A DNA stretch of 64,000 bases from UBA868 sp016776875 (GTDB taxonomy: Bacteria > Pseudomonadota > Gammaproteobacteria > Arenicellales > UBA868). Location of the stretch: the NCBI GenBank assembly GCA_051201585.1, contig CP179198.1, positions 1-64,000 of the forward strand, in the 5' to 3' direction. Each line of letters opens with the position of its first letter. Position 1 is the stretch's first letter. Both the position numbers and the translations under genes were made by a program. Below the pieces are notes generated by a model. The model saw nothing but the letters and a program-made list of their open reading frames with translations. It did not search any database and had not been told where the DNA came from. Shown here one piece after another: positions 26,275 through 35,786 of the stretch.

Positions 26275-27072
26275 ATGGAAAATTCCGTACCGCATAGGGC
26301 GCGAAAGAGATTTGGCCAGCATTTTTTGCATGACTCTGGCGTGATTCGGCGTATTGTCGATCATCTGCAACTTAACCCAGAAGAGATCCTGTGTGAGATC
26401 GGCCCCGGCCGGGGCGCGTTGAGTGACCGTCTTGTCGAGACGGGTAACCCCTTGCATCTTATCGAGATCGATCGCGATCTTGTGCCAACTTTGGTAGATC
26501 GGTACTCAGCGAGTCCCCAGGTCAACGTTCATGAGCAAGACGCGTTGAGACTCGATCTCGACATCATCAATCCTCATTCTGAAACGGTTTTAGTAGGCAA
26601 TCTTCCTTACAATATTTCGACAGCGCTGTTGATTCATCTCTTGAGCCAGTCCGAACAGGTCTCGAGAATGGTGTTTATGGTCCAAAAAGAGGTCGGGGAC
26701 CGGCTGTCAGCCCAACCCGGGAATAAAAGCTACGGCAGGTTGACGGTGATGATGAGTCGGGTTTTCGAGATTATTTCCTTGTTCGATGTAGGGCCTGAAG
26801 CCTTCAGTCCACCGCCCAAGGTTTGGTCAAGCGTCTTGTTGTTCTCGCCGCGTGAAATCCCGTTGGGCCCGCCTGTGAACAGCAGTGATTTTGAGGCGCT
26901 TGTGCGTCAGTCTTTCGCCCACCGTCGAAAGACGCTTCGCAACACGCTAAAAGGGCTTTGTAGTGAAGGGGTGATTAGAAAAGCAGGAATTGATCCCAGC
27001 GCTCGTCCAGAGACGCTGTCACCGGAGGACTTCGCGCGCCTTACGGTGCTTTGTGGTCAAAGTGAGTGCTAG
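26275..27072 (+). CDS. rsmA: 16S rRNA dimethyladenosine transferase RsmA (KsgA)
   Basis: RsmA dimethylates A1518 and A1519 in 16S rRNA helix 45 late in 30S assembly. Length is 265 residues. Seen: RKRFGQHFLHDSGVIRRIV, SAM motif ILCEIGPGRGALSDRL, the NLPYNIS catalytic motif, MVQKEVGDRLSAQPG and the C-terminal AHRRKTLRNTLKG. It is convergent with plsC, 13 bases apart. Confidence 0.97.
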   Translation: MENSVPHRARKRFGQHFLHDSGVIRRIVDHLQLNPEEILCEIGPGRGALSDRLVETGNPLHLIEIDRDLVPTLVDRYSASPQVNVHEQDALRLDLDIINPHSETVLVGNLPYNISTALLIHLLSQSEQVSRMVFMVQKEVGDRLSAQPGNKSYGRLTVMMSRVFEIISLFDVGPEAFSPPPKVWSSVLLFSPREIPLGPPVNSSDFEALVRQSFAHRRKTLRNTLKGLCSEGVIRKAGIDPSARPETLSPEDFARLTVLCGQSEC

Positions 27073-27085
27073 ACCCCGTTTGTTT

Positions 27086-27823
27086 TTATTTTTGAAGATC
27101 AATTCTTTTCTCAGGCGCGTTTAAAAGCAGAGTCATCGAGTTTTCAATCCACGCCCTTGCTTCTTCGTTGACCGCACGTGCTTTTTTATTCTCGGTGCTA
27201 ATGGGAGGTCCTATTTTTACCCGCACCACCCCGGGTTTTTTTAGAAAGCTGCGTTTTCCCCAGTAAAGGCCCGCATCGTGTGCGACGGGTGTAATCGGTA
27301 CTTTGGCTTTCACAGCAAGCATGGCGCCGCCTGGATGAAAAGCGCCTGATTCTCCCGGCGCCATGCGCGTGCCCTCTGGAAAGATAATGACCCAGCGGCC
27401 TTCGCGAATTTTTTCACGACCCTGCTTAAGGAGTCGTTCGAGCGCCTTAATCGGCGTCGATCGGTCAATTGAGATCGGGCTGGTAGCCGCCAGTCCCCAA
27501 CCAAAAAATGGCAGCCACAATGCTTCGCGCTTCAAAGCCCAGATCTGTGACGGAAAAATCACCTGAAACATAATGGTCTCCCAGGCAGACTGATGTTTCG
27601 AAAGGATGATCCCTGGGTTGGCGGGTAAATGATGAAGCCCCTCAACTTCATGACGGAGGTTGCATGTGATTTTTAGCCACCAGCAAATAAAGCGCGCCCA
27701 AAGCCCGATCACCCGCATACGCGGAACCGGTGGTATCGGCCAAGCAGCGATGGCGATGGGACAGAACAAAATGGCTGATATTGCCATTCCTAAAAAGAAA
27801 ACTGCTGATCGAAACATGATCAT
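27086..27823 (-). CDS. plsC: 1-acyl-sn-glycerol-3-phosphate acyltransferase (PlsC family)
   Basis: PlsC adds the second acyl chain to lysophosphatidate in phospholipid synthesis at the inner membrane. The 245 residues begin with a membrane anchor (about 5-25). Seen: the acyltransferase motif SKHQSAWET (His-x4-Glu, as common in proteobacterial members), motif II near ISIDR and motif III IIFPEGTRMAPGE. It is the last gene of the minus-strand run glyS-mazG-gmhB-plsC. Confidence 0.9.
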   Translation of the reverse strand: MIMFRSAVFFLGMAISAILFCPIAIAAWPIPPVPRMRVIGLWARFICWWLKITCNLRHEVEGLHHLPANPGIILSKHQSAWETIMFQVIFPSQIWALKREALWLPFFGWGLAATSPISIDRSTPIKALERLLKQGREKIREGRWVIIFPEGTRMAPGESGAFHPGGAMLAVKAKVPITPVAHDAGLYWGKRSFLKKPGVVRVKIGPPISTENKKARAVNEEARAWIENSMTLLLNAPEKRIDLQK

Positions 27824-27865
27824 TAGTGTCTGCGTTTCACCCTTTTAAATTGCTCGATTGAACCG

Positions 27866-28465
27866 TTAGGTTTTGGCACGCTGATTCTGGCTCGTGTTTT
27901 CCAAATCACCCTGCAGCAGGGCCTCGGTGAAATCGGCAAGATCATCAAATACAAGCGTATTTTCGAGCGCGCCATCTGGTTCTTGATCAGCCAGTAAAGG
28001 CTCGGTTGCTACCCCTTTGCCTGTTCGCACTAAAACAGGACGCGCACCAACACGACTCGCACATTGAAGGTCACGCAGGGAGTCACCGACGACCGGCACG
28101 TTCGCGAGTGGGACTTTGAGCCGTTCACTGATTTGATGCAAAAGACCCGGCTGAGGCTTGCGACAATCGCATCCACCGTCCGGACCGTGCGGACAGAAAA
28201 AAATGGCTTCGATCTGACCACCATGATCGCGTAGGGCAGCGGTCATTTTTTGGTGGATTTGGTTTAGCGTGGTCAGGTTGTAAAGGCCACGGGCAATTCC
28301 GGATTGGTTCGTCGCGACAACAATCCGAAAATCGGCTCGCGAAAGTCTTGCGATCGCTTCAAGGCTGCCGGGAATAGGGGACCACTCTGCGACTGACTTG
28401 ATGTAGTCGTCCGAGTCGTAGTTGATAACGCCGTCACGGTCTAGGATGACGAGGTCTGATTTCAC
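27866..28465 (-). CDS. gmhB: D-glycero-D-manno-heptose 1,7-bisphosphate 7-phosphatase
   Basis: GmhB dephosphorylates heptose bisphosphate in ADP-heptose synthesis for LPS inner core. This HAD phosphatase has 199 residues. Seen: DRDGVIN (nucleophile Asp), VATNQSGIARG, the zinc-binding loop CPHGPDGGCDCRKP, and VVGDSLRDLQCA. The C-terminal 35 residues extend a little beyond many homologues. It starts at the base next to the mazG-like stop codon and is followed by plsC, a common gammaproteobacterial order. Confidence 0.94.
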   Translation of the reverse strand: MKSDLVILDRDGVINYDSDDYIKSVAEWSPIPGSLEAIARLSRADFRIVVATNQSGIARGLYNLTTLNQIHQKMTAALRDHGGQIEAIFFCPHGPDGGCDCRKPQPGLLHQISERLKVPLANVPVVGDSLRDLQCASRVGARPVLVRTGKGVATEPLLADQEPDGALENTLVFDDLADFTEALLQGDLENTSQNQRAKT

Positions 28466-28807
28466 CTAAGTATCCTTGAATTCCGAAACTCGAACACGGC
28501 CGTCAATCATACGACTTTCACGAGTGGCAAGACGATCCATTTTTTTCCAAAACGCTTCATCCAGATTAAAGTTCCCCGAAATCGCGGTGCCGATGAGCAG
28601 AATCATCAGATCTGCACATTCCTCGGCGAGGTCGTTTTGTGATTTCCCTTTTGTAACGCATGCAGAAATTTCGCCCAGCTCCTCAGCCATAAGCGCGATC
28701 CGGTAAGGCATGTCTTCACCGCCTCGCGCCTGCAGTTGGTGTTTGTCATGGAAACATTGCACAGCCGCCAGCATGGCCTGATAGCTGTCCTGACGATTAT
28801 CAGTCAT
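28466..28807 (-). CDS. MazG-like nucleotide pyrophosphohydrolase
   Basis: A 113-residue all-alpha NTP pyrophosphohydrolase of the MazG superfamily. The metal-binding pattern EELGE (about 42-46), then EECADL (about 62-67) is visible. Such enzymes hydrolyse non-canonical or excess NTPs; the substrate here cannot be stated. It overlaps the glyS stop by eight bases and abuts gmhB, so it belongs to that operon. Confidence 0.8.
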   Translation of the reverse strand: MTDNRQDSYQAMLAAVQCFHDKHQLQARGGEDMPYRIALMAEELGEISACVTKGKSQNDLAEECADLMILLIGTAISGNFNLDEAFWKKMDRLATRESRMIDGRVRVSEFKDT

Positions 28808-30920
28808 GAGTAGGCTCCTGATCCTGTAGAAGCGAGATATCTGCGATTCCGAGGAAAAGTTGGTGCATGTTGTTCACCAGCGCGAGGCGGTTCGCCCGTA
28901 TGTCGGAATCATCAGCAAGCACCATCACATCATCAAAGAACTGATCAACGGTGGCACGCAACCCGGCGAGGGACCGAAGTGCCGCCTGAAAATCACCTTT
29001 TTCAATATCAGGTTTGATTGCGGTCGCCGTTTCGGTGAGGGCGCTGAACAATGCAATTTCGGCCGGGTCTGAGAGCAGATCGACATTGACCTTTTGATTT
29101 TCATTCGATTTATTTTTTCGGAGAATATTACGGATTCGTTTATTAGCCGCCGCGAGTCCCGCAGCATCGGGATGGCTTCTGAATGTTGCGACCGCCCGTA
29201 ATCTTTTATCAAAATCAAGGGGGTGACTGGCGCCTACGGCAATAACAGCCGAGATCTCGTCCGCCGCGAAGCCCATCGAGTGATAGAGCGCCCGATATCG
29301 ATCTGCAATAAACGATTGACATCGATTAACGACTTCAGGTGTTGCAGGACATCCACCGGCTGCATACGCATCCGACGCGATGTTGACCAGTGTTGATATA
29401 TCAATATCCAGCTTCTTATCGACCAGAATCCGGATAATGCCAAGCGCGGCGCGGCGCAACCCATATGGATCTTTTTCGCCAGAAGGCTCTTCTGCTGCAA
29501 TAAAAAGCCCGAGTAACGAGTCGATCCGGTCGGCAAGGGCGAGCACGCGACCCACTGCTGATTCGGGGAGGGCATCACCCGCGTAACGCGGCAGATAATG
29601 TTCTTCGATAGCGGCGCTCACGGTGGCGGGTTCTTTATCGTGCCGGGCAAGATACTTGCCCATGGTTCCCTGCATTTCCGGGAACTCTCCCACCATGCCG
29701 CTGACCAGATCTGCCTTGCAGAGGGTCGCCGCCCGTTTGCAGGCAACAGGATCTGTATCAATGACGGCAGCAATTCCAACAGCGATTGATTCGAGTCGTC
29801 GGGTTTTATCTGCGAGACTGCCAAGCGCGTGATGAAAAAGGACATGCGTTAACTGATCCACTCGACTCTCAAGCGGTTGAAGCGAATCAGTCTCCCAAAA
29901 AAAACGCGCATCAGCGAGTCGCGCGTTCAGTACCCGCTCATTTCCGCTTCGAACGCGAGCCGGTGAAGAGCTGCGAATATTGCTAACGGTGATGAAAAAC
30001 GGGAGCAGAGCGTCGTTGTCGTCAACCACATGAAAATATTTTTGATGATCCCGCATTGAGGAGATCAATGCTTCCGCCGGAATTTTGAGATAACCCGGGT
30101 CGAATGTGCCCAGAAGCGCAAAAGGTTTTTCAACTAATGCGGTCACGGTGTCGAGTAGAGCTGGCGTCATGATGGCCCGACCCCCTGTTTTTTTGGCGAG
30201 TCGGTTGACCTGCTGCTCGATAGATTTTTTCCGCGCATCAAAGTCGACCACCACGGCGCCTTCAGCGCCTAGCGTTTCTTCGTAATCTTGAGCCTGTGCG
30301 ATGGCGATTTCGGCGTTTGGACCCATGAACCGATGTCCGCGGCTTTTGCGTCCAGCTGCGATGCCTAAAACGTTACAGGGCATGATTTGACGTCCCAGTA
30401 AGACAACGAGCCAGTGTACCGGGCGGACAAATTCCGAATCGTGATTACCCCATCGCATCCGTTTGGGTATCGGAAGCTTTTCAATAGCGGCTTGAATGCA
30501 CGACCCGATAAGATCTTTAGCCGCGACACCCGGCGTTACCGATCGGTGGATCAGCCATTTCCCTTTGTCTGTTTCAAGTGTGTCGAGTGCGTCAATATCA
30601 ACGCCACATGACCGCGCAAACCCGAGGACCGCCTTTGTCGGTTGACCGTTATCATCATAGGCAGCTGCGAGCGCAGGCCCTCTTTTTTCAACATTTTGGG
30701 CGGTGCCTTTCGTTGCAACGTCTTCAATTAATACGCCAAGACGTCTGGGTGTGGCGAACCACCGTGAATGAGCCTCATGAAGCAGACCTGCTTCACCGAG
30801 CGCATTCAACAGATGCTCGTGAAAAGCAATTGCGAGCGTCTTCAGGGCCGCTGGGGGTAACTCTTCGGTGCCAAGCTCAACAAGAAGCGGTGCCCGTTTT
30901 TGGATTGTTTGTTCGCTCAT
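28800..30920 (-). CDS. glyS: Glycine-tRNA ligase beta subunit
   Basis: GlyS is the tRNA-binding subunit of the heterotetrameric bacterial glycyl-tRNA synthetase. Length is 706 residues, as usual. Seen: LLVELGTEELPPAALKTLA at the N-terminus, RMRWGNHDSEFVRPVHWLV, RDHQKYFHVVDD, VSNIRSSSPARVRSGNERVL and ADRIDSLLGLFIAAEEPSGEKDPYGLRRAALGI read in parts. Its normal operon partner glyQ lies 8.3 kb upstream on the same strand, with an accessory block between. The gene must therefore have its own promoter within the AT-rich DNA above 30921. Confidence 0.97.
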   Translation of the reverse strand: MSEQTIQKRAPLLVELGTEELPPAALKTLAIAFHEHLLNALGEAGLLHEAHSRWFATPRRLGVLIEDVATKGTAQNVEKRGPALAAAYDDNGQPTKAVLGFARSCGVDIDALDTLETDKGKWLIHRSVTPGVAAKDLIGSCIQAAIEKLPIPKRMRWGNHDSEFVRPVHWLVVLLGRQIMPCNVLGIAAGRKSRGHRFMGPNAEIAIAQAQDYEETLGAEGAVVVDFDARKKSIEQQVNRLAKKTGGRAIMTPALLDTVTALVEKPFALLGTFDPGYLKIPAEALISSMRDHQKYFHVVDDNDALLPFFITVSNIRSSSPARVRSGNERVLNARLADARFFWETDSLQPLESRVDQLTHVLFHHALGSLADKTRRLESIAVGIAAVIDTDPVACKRAATLCKADLVSGMVGEFPEMQGTMGKYLARHDKEPATVSAAIEEHYLPRYAGDALPESAVGRVLALADRIDSLLGLFIAAEEPSGEKDPYGLRRAALGIIRILVDKKLDIDISTLVNIASDAYAAGGCPATPEVVNRCQSFIADRYRALYHSMGFAADEISAVIAVGASHPLDFDKRLRAVATFRSHPDAAGLAAANKRIRNILRKNKSNENQKVNVDLLSDPAEIALFSALTETATAIKPDIEKGDFQAALRSLAGLRATVDQFFDDVMVLADDSDIRANRLALVNNMHQLFLGIADISLLQDQEPTHD

Positions 30921-31738
30921 GGTTTTTCCCTAAAGGGAAAATTGAATAAAGTTATGGCTTGTTTTCTAATTGGGGAATCGAGATCATTTTGGCGTATCGC
31001 TAGAATTCGTGAGACAAGCGGCGCCCAAAAAGCCCCCAAATCTGCCCAGATTACGGTTTTGAGTATCATCCAAAATTTCATATCAACATTTTTAATCGTG
31101 GCTAAACGCTACAAAGAACGCAATGATAACTTGGAGTGGAGGGTTCAGCCTAATGGCCGGACAACCTTGAACCTAGTCTAAATGAACAGGGTCGTTAGAA
31201 GGCGCATAAAGATGAAGGTCTTTCTGAATAACGGAGTAAGTCAGGGAAAGGCAAAAGCCGTAGCTGATTTTTAGTTCCGATCACTGCGGCCTGGCTTCGA
31301 GGCGTGGGCTCAGGTCCTTAAAGAAGCCGTCTGTTCCCTGTTGTCGACTTTCATTACAGGCCTACTGCTGTTTAGAAACGTAGTGCAGCCAGCGCTGACG
31401 AGTCTGGATTGGAAATAAGTTGGCGCCACTATCATTGACCATGATTTGAGTTTCTATCTCATGGAGATCACAGTCCAGATTTCTTGGTCTAATCAGAGTT
31501 GCTTCTCCAAAGACGGGGTGGCTAACAGGCCGGATTCAGGCCTAAATCTAAGACGTATTTATAAAGTCTTTTCTTGGAAAGGATAGGAAGCAGGTGTTAG
31601 CATCGGGTGCGAGAGGGTTTTTGCTCGATCACTTTTTTCACCTGAGACAGATATTTTTCGAAAAAGCCATTCCTCGAGTGGCCTGATCAACTACATCCTT
31701 GGTTGATTTGGTCTTACTTTTTGGCTTCAGGAGTTTTA
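30921..31738. other. Non-coding or decayed stretch (818 bases) between glyS and the methyltransferase
   Basis: I see no intact gene. A 75-codon open frame at 30958-31181 has no family features. In the frame starting ATG 31212 three open segments are separated by TAG (31272) and TAA (31416); the middle one includes a hydrophobic stretch and might be a relic. No transposase motif or terminal inverted repeat is seen. The stretch should also carry the glyS promoter on the minus strand. Confidence 0.4.
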
Positions 31739-32480
31739 ATGAGATGGATTGATAATTTCAAACAGGCTTATTTGCGTTCGAGCAAAAACCTTATTGAAGC
31801 TGGAGGACGATCGGCGGATTCTTCATATGAGGTAGGCGGTAGTTTTGATGCGATTGGATATCTGGAGAAGCAACTCCTCCTGCACCATGGATTAATGCCA
31901 AATCATTCTCTAGTTGATATTGGATGTGGCTCGGGTCGCTTGCTAAGTCAACTCGGAGACGATGATATCGCAAGCTTATCTCGGTACGGACATTTCCGCC
32001 GAACTCCTCAGTCATTGCAAACAATTTTTGACGAACTCCGGTTGGGCGCTTCAACAAGTGGAAGATTGTGAAATACCATGTAGCAATGAATCTGTTGACA
32101 TGGTTTGCATGTTTTCAGTGATCACACATCTCTTACACCAGCAGAGTTTTCGTTATTTTAAAGAGGCAGCCCGGGTCTTGAAACCAGGCGGAAAACTTAT
32201 TGCGAGTTTTCTTGAGTTCCGACATCCGGGACTTTGGCCAACTTTTGAGGGCTCTGTTGATGAGGTGTCTCGGGGAGGCAGGCTCGATACATTCGTTGAT
32301 AGAGATGGGCTTCGACTTTGGGCGGAACATTCAGGTCTTGAGGTTCTAGAAATAATTAATGGCGAGCAACCCCATATCCCGATTGACCGAGAGGTCGAGT
32401 TTGACAATGGTTTAAAAATCTCATCTTTAGCTCGTTTGGGACCGACAGGACAGTCCGTCGTTGTTTGCGCTCGCAAGTAA
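31739..32480 (+). pseudogene. Class I SAM-dependent methyltransferase, frameshifted
   Basis: The first frame (ATG 31739, with AGGAG eight bases upstream) carries SAM motif I, LVDIGCGSGRLLSQLG. It leaves the family near 31965. The second frame takes over from about 31970 with YLGTDISAELLSHCKQF, DMVCMFSVITHLLH and AARVLKPGGKLIASFLEF, ending at 32480. One net excess base between about 31960 and 31985 explains the break. The result would be about 246 residues. Substrate unknown. It is the left-most recognisable gene of the block separating glyS from glyQ. Confidence 0.75.
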
Positions 32481-32550
32481 TCGGGGACTTTAAGCACGCG
32501 CCCCTTTCATACTGATCAATCCTAGTTAAGTCCGGGCTCTAGTCCTCGCC

Positions 32551-33451
32551 TTATGGCGATTCGATAGTGCCTTCAGCGACCATCACGCAGCTGCCGGCGA
32601 CCCAGCTTCCGGTCACGGTTCCGTTTTCTTTTTTCGCCCGGACTCGAAGACGGCTGGGGCGACCCATCTCAGCTCCCTGAAGCACCTCCCAGCAGAAATC
32701 TCCGCTGGCCAATTCTGCATGTTGTGCCAATAGCGCTGCCAGAGCGCAGTTAGCGCTGCCTGTGGCCGGATCCTCCGTTGTGCCGTCAAGCGGAGAAAAC
32801 ATGCGTGCCTGGATATCAGCCTCGGGGGTATCCTGTGTGTAGACAAGGATGTAAGGCGGACTGTTTTGATTCAGGAGGCGATTGAAGCTTTTCCAGATTG
32901 ACCTGAATATCAGCCAGTGCCGACGTATCCCGCAGTTCGACAATGAGAAAGGGAAGACCGACCGAGGCGGCTGAGGGAGGATGATTCTTTTCAATGATCT
33001 GATCCAAATTCAACGATAGCGCGTCTGCAATCGTCGACACGGTTGTGATTGGATGAGTCGTCAAAGACTCGGGCGCTTTAAGTTCAAATTGGCGCAGGCT
33101 GCCTGGTTTTTGAGAAATTTCAATGGGCACGAGACCTGCTTTTTCTTCAAAACAGATCGATTCGGGGAGGATATCGCTGCCAAGTTCCCCGGTCTCCGTT
33201 AGCACGAACGCAGTGCCGATGTTGGGATGGCCGGCAAACGGGATTTCGGTAGTGGGCGTGAAGATCCTCACTTTGCGTGTGTGGCCTTTCTCTGCGGGAA
33301 AGACGAAAGCGGTTTCTGAGAAGTTAAATTCCCGCGCGATCTGCTGCATCTCGATGGTCGAGAGTCCGGCCGCGTTAGGTAGCACCGCCAGTTGATTGCC
33401 ATGAAAGCGTGTGTCAGTGAATACGTCGCAGATGAAGTAGTGGTATTTCAT
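32551..33451 (-). CDS. PhzF family isomerase/epimerase, one-base frameshift
   Basis: PhzF-fold proteins include the phenazine isomerase and diaminopimelate-epimerase relatives; most, like this one, have no known substrate. The first frame (start 33451) gives ICDVFTDTRFHGNQLAVLPNA, NFSETAFVFP and the EIPFAGHPNIGTA motif. The second gives PPYILVYTQD, TTEDPATGSANCALAALL and the C-terminus. Removing one base from the T run 32889-32892 fuses them into about 299 residues, the usual length. No phenazine or amino-acid cluster is adjacent. Confidence 0.85.
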
Positions 33452-33919
33452 AAACGGGAAGGGCCGACTTGAGCGGTATCTCGATGATGTACGTTGAGCA
33501 CTAAAGAGGACTCAATAGGTCTCCAAAACTTTTGACTCCTATTTAACCAAACCCTGCACTTTTTATCCGGACTAGTTATTTAACGCAGTTTGAAGCGTTT
33601 GCCCTGATTGCTCTTTTTTTGCACAAAGCGCCTGATTGGGCTGGGTAAAACCCGTAGGGTTTACGTTATTAGTGAATCAGATAGCGGATCAGAGAAAACA
33701 GTAGTGGTAACAGGCGAGGATGCACTTGTGGCGGTCTTGCGTTTTGAACGCGATTAAAGGTTTTTAAGACGCAGAGCGCTGAAGTTTAGATTTGGAGGAA
33801 AATGACCTGGAGAAGCCACGGCTTTTTTGAGGCAATCCGTTAGGATGCCTCAATGGACTAAGTTACGCTAGCCCACTGAGGCAGCCCTCAGGTTTTTACA
33901 ATCACACTACAATGTTTAC
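33452..33919. other. Intergenic stretch (468 bases) with hairpins, possible gene relics
   Basis: No convincing gene. A TTG-started 49-codon frame at 33608-33757 and a nearby in-frame piece with protein-like composition could be fragments of a lost gene. I cannot assign a family. The right end holds two hairpins: TTGAGGCA/TGCCTCAA (33827-33853) and a terminator-like stem (next entry). Confidence 0.4.
33876..33897 (+). terminator. Hairpin with T run
   Basis: Seen: CTGAGG (33876-33881), loop CAGC, CCTCAG (33886-33891), then GTTTTT. The T run is on the plus strand, so it would stop plus-strand transcripts moving toward the cytochrome gene rather than end that gene itself. Confidence 0.45.
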
Positions 33920-34471
33920 TTAACAGTCTTCCATACACCTTGTTGCAGCGGTATCCGGACGATCGTCAACGATAAAGCCATCTCGGACGGGCATCTGAAT
34001 TGCCGTAAGGGAGGCTGCGTCAAGGACGGCATCTTGCGGGATAAATTCATTTAGCGCGTAAATATATGCCGTCAGTGCGTAGACCTCATCATTCGACAGG
34101 GATTGAGGCGCATTCATCGGCATTGCGCGACGGATATAGTCGAACAGAATCGGTGCATACGGGTATCCACCCCCGGTCAAAGGCCGTTTGCCGCCAACCA
34201 TCGACCCATACTGCGATCCGCCGGCTGCATCAACGCCATGACAACCGATACATTGGGCATTAAATAACGCTTTACCCTGCGCCACAGAACCAGACCCGGC
34301 TGGCAGACCCTTCCCGGTGGCTGTCTGAATATCGATATCCCAAGCCGCGATGGCCGCTTCAGTGATCGGTGAGCCGAAGCTTACAGCGGGCTTGGAACCA
34401 CCTGCGAACGCGCTGGAAAAAGATAACGCAAGCGCTAGCCCACTGGCTATCGTAAGTTTATGCAATTGCAT
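33920..34471 (-). CDS. Periplasmic monoheme cytochrome c, SoxD-like
   Basis: A 183-residue exported c-type cytochrome: signal peptide 1-23 ending SSAFA, heme motif CIGCH (Cys74, Cys77, His78) and a probable Met ligand in RRAMPMNAPQSLS. The segments ITEAAIAAWDIDI, YAPILFDYIRRAMP and DEVYALTAYIYALN resemble SoxD, the electron acceptor of SoxC. The Paracoccus SoxD is diheme; this one has a single heme. The start at 34471 overlaps the molybdoenzyme gene by 14 bases and has GGGGAGG six bases upstream. It would take electrons from the SoxC-like enzyme to the respiratory chain. Confidence 0.85.
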   Translation of the reverse strand: MQLHKLTIASGLALALSFSSAFAGGSKPAVSFGSPITEAAIAAWDIDIQTATGKGLPAGSGSVAQGKALFNAQCIGCHGVDAAGGSQYGSMVGGKRPLTGGGYPYAPILFDYIRRAMPMNAPQSLSNDEVYALTAYIYALNEFIPQDAVLDAASLTAIQMPVRDGFIVDDRPDTAATRCMEDC

Positions 34472-35786
34472 TTGATACCTCCCCGTTTGTATTAATGGCC
34501 CAAGGAAAGATCCCGTTATGATGCTGTACAAAACCCGCGATGCGCCGGTTCGCTGCCAGCTCAGCCACGGTCGGTTGTACATAACCGGTGCTGTCCACTG
34601 CGCGACTTGCGATTTTCGCCGGCCCGCCGTCCCAGTTCCAACGATAACGGAACCTTGTCAGACACTTATCCATTATTGGCCCCTCTAGATCTGCAGTACG
34701 CCAGGTGCTCCCGCCGTCGGTCGTGATATCCACAGCCTTTACAGTGCCGTTGCCTGACCAGGCGAAACCTTGAAGCTCATAGAGCCCTGGGCCCTGCATC
34801 TGCATACCGCCTGATGGGTTAGTGATGACGGACTTACACTCCATCTCCATTGAGAACTGACGAAATTTGTTCTCAGGCATGGGGTCTGTATAGCGCGCGG
34901 TCTCACTTCGCAGGTGCCATGGCTGATCTGAAACCTTAATTCGTCGCAGCCACTTTACCGAAGTATTTCCTTCCCATCCGGGGATGAAAGCCCTCAAAGG
35001 ATAACCATTCTCGGGACGCAGCATCTCCCCGCCCGACGCAAAGACAAGCATGACGTCATCGAGCGCCTTGTCAATCGGGATACTCCGTGCGTGCGCGGAA
35101 CCGTCGGCCCCTTCGAACAACAACCATTTGGCGCCGGACTCAAGGCCGACCTCATCTAGTAACCAAGACACGGGAACGCCCGTGAACTGGGAACACGACA
35201 GCAAGCCATGGGTCTGTTGTACGGTCTTTGATTTCACAGCCAACCAGTCGGTCAAGCCGTTGCCCGAGCACTCCATGAAGTGAAATTTCGAGACGGACGG
35301 ATAGCGCATCAGGTTATCCATCGAGTACCGCATCGGTTGCCGAACCATACCGTGGATGACCAGCTCGTGCGTGTCAGGATCAATGTCAGGAATGCCCGCA
35401 TGATGCCGTTCGAAGATCAGTCCGTTTGGCGTGATGATTCCCTGCTGATGCTGTATCGGTGTCATGCTCCAGTCAGAGTAGTTCTGCTTGTTGACGTACA
35501 CATCAGTACGATTACGGGTAACGTGATCCTCATACTTCGAGGGCATGCCGTAGCCTTGCGGGACGGTGGTGCGGCCCATCGACTTCGATGAAGGCTGCAC
35601 TTCTAACGACGCCGCGACGGCGCCAGTTGTCGACGCGACTGTCGCTGCCGCAACTGCTGAAGCTGCGCCAGTTAAAAACGAGCGTCGTGTGGTGGGTTTT
35701 AGTGCTCCCTCGTCTCGCGCCGTTACCTCAGAATATTTCTCAGGTGACGATTTCGAGATCGGTCGCAATATCTTTTCTTCCGACAT
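34458..35786 (-). CDS. soxC: SoxC-like molybdopterin sulfane/sulfite dehydrogenase, Tat-exported
   Basis: A sulfite-oxidase-fold molybdoenzyme of 442 residues. The Tat signal TTRRSFLTGAASAVAA lies at about 33-50, the Mo-coordinating Cys173 is in HFMECSGNG, and SoxC-typical segments GIITPNGLIFERHHAG, RSIPIDKALDD, FIPGWEGNTSVKWLRRI and RAVDSTGYVQPT follow. ATG 35786 is chosen because GGGGAGAG sits five bases upstream. SoxC acts with SoxD to oxidise protein-bound sulfane sulfur; related enzymes oxidise free sulfite. No soxXYZAB is in the window, so sulfite oxidation is at least as likely. It faces a molybdate-uptake operon across a repeat-rich promoter region. Confidence 0.88.
   Translation of the reverse strand: MSEEKILRPISKSSPEKYSEVTARDEGALKPTTRRSFLTGAASAVAAATVASTTGAVAASLEVQPSSKSMGRTTVPQGYGMPSKYEDHVTRNRTDVYVNKQNYSDWSMTPIQHQQGIITPNGLIFERHHAGIPDIDPDTHELVIHGMVRQPMRYSMDNLMRYPSVSKFHFMECSGNGLTDWLAVKSKTVQQTHGLLSCSQFTGVPVSWLLDEVGLESGAKWLLFEGADGSAHARSIPIDKALDDVMLVFASGGEMLRPENGYPLRAFIPGWEGNTSVKWLRRIKVSDQPWHLRSETARYTDPMPENKFRQFSMEMECKSVITNPSGGMQMQGPGLYELQGFAWSGNGTVKAVDITTDGGSTWRTADLEGPIMDKCLTRFRYRWNWDGGPAKIASRAVDSTGYVQPTVAELAANRRIAGFVQHHNGIFPWAINTNGEVSNAIA

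Noticed and set aside
30958..31181. A 74-residue plus-strand open frame upstream of the broken methyltransferase
   Set aside because: No Shine-Dalgarno, no recognisable motif, and it would overlap the expected minus-strand glyS promoter.
31212..31560. A possible decayed gene in one frame interrupted by TAG and TAA
   Set aside because: The open pieces look mildly protein-like, but no family is recognisable, so I only mention it within the intergenic description.
33608..33757. A TTG-started 49-codon open frame
   Set aside because: No ribosome binding site and no family resemblance; too short to support alone.
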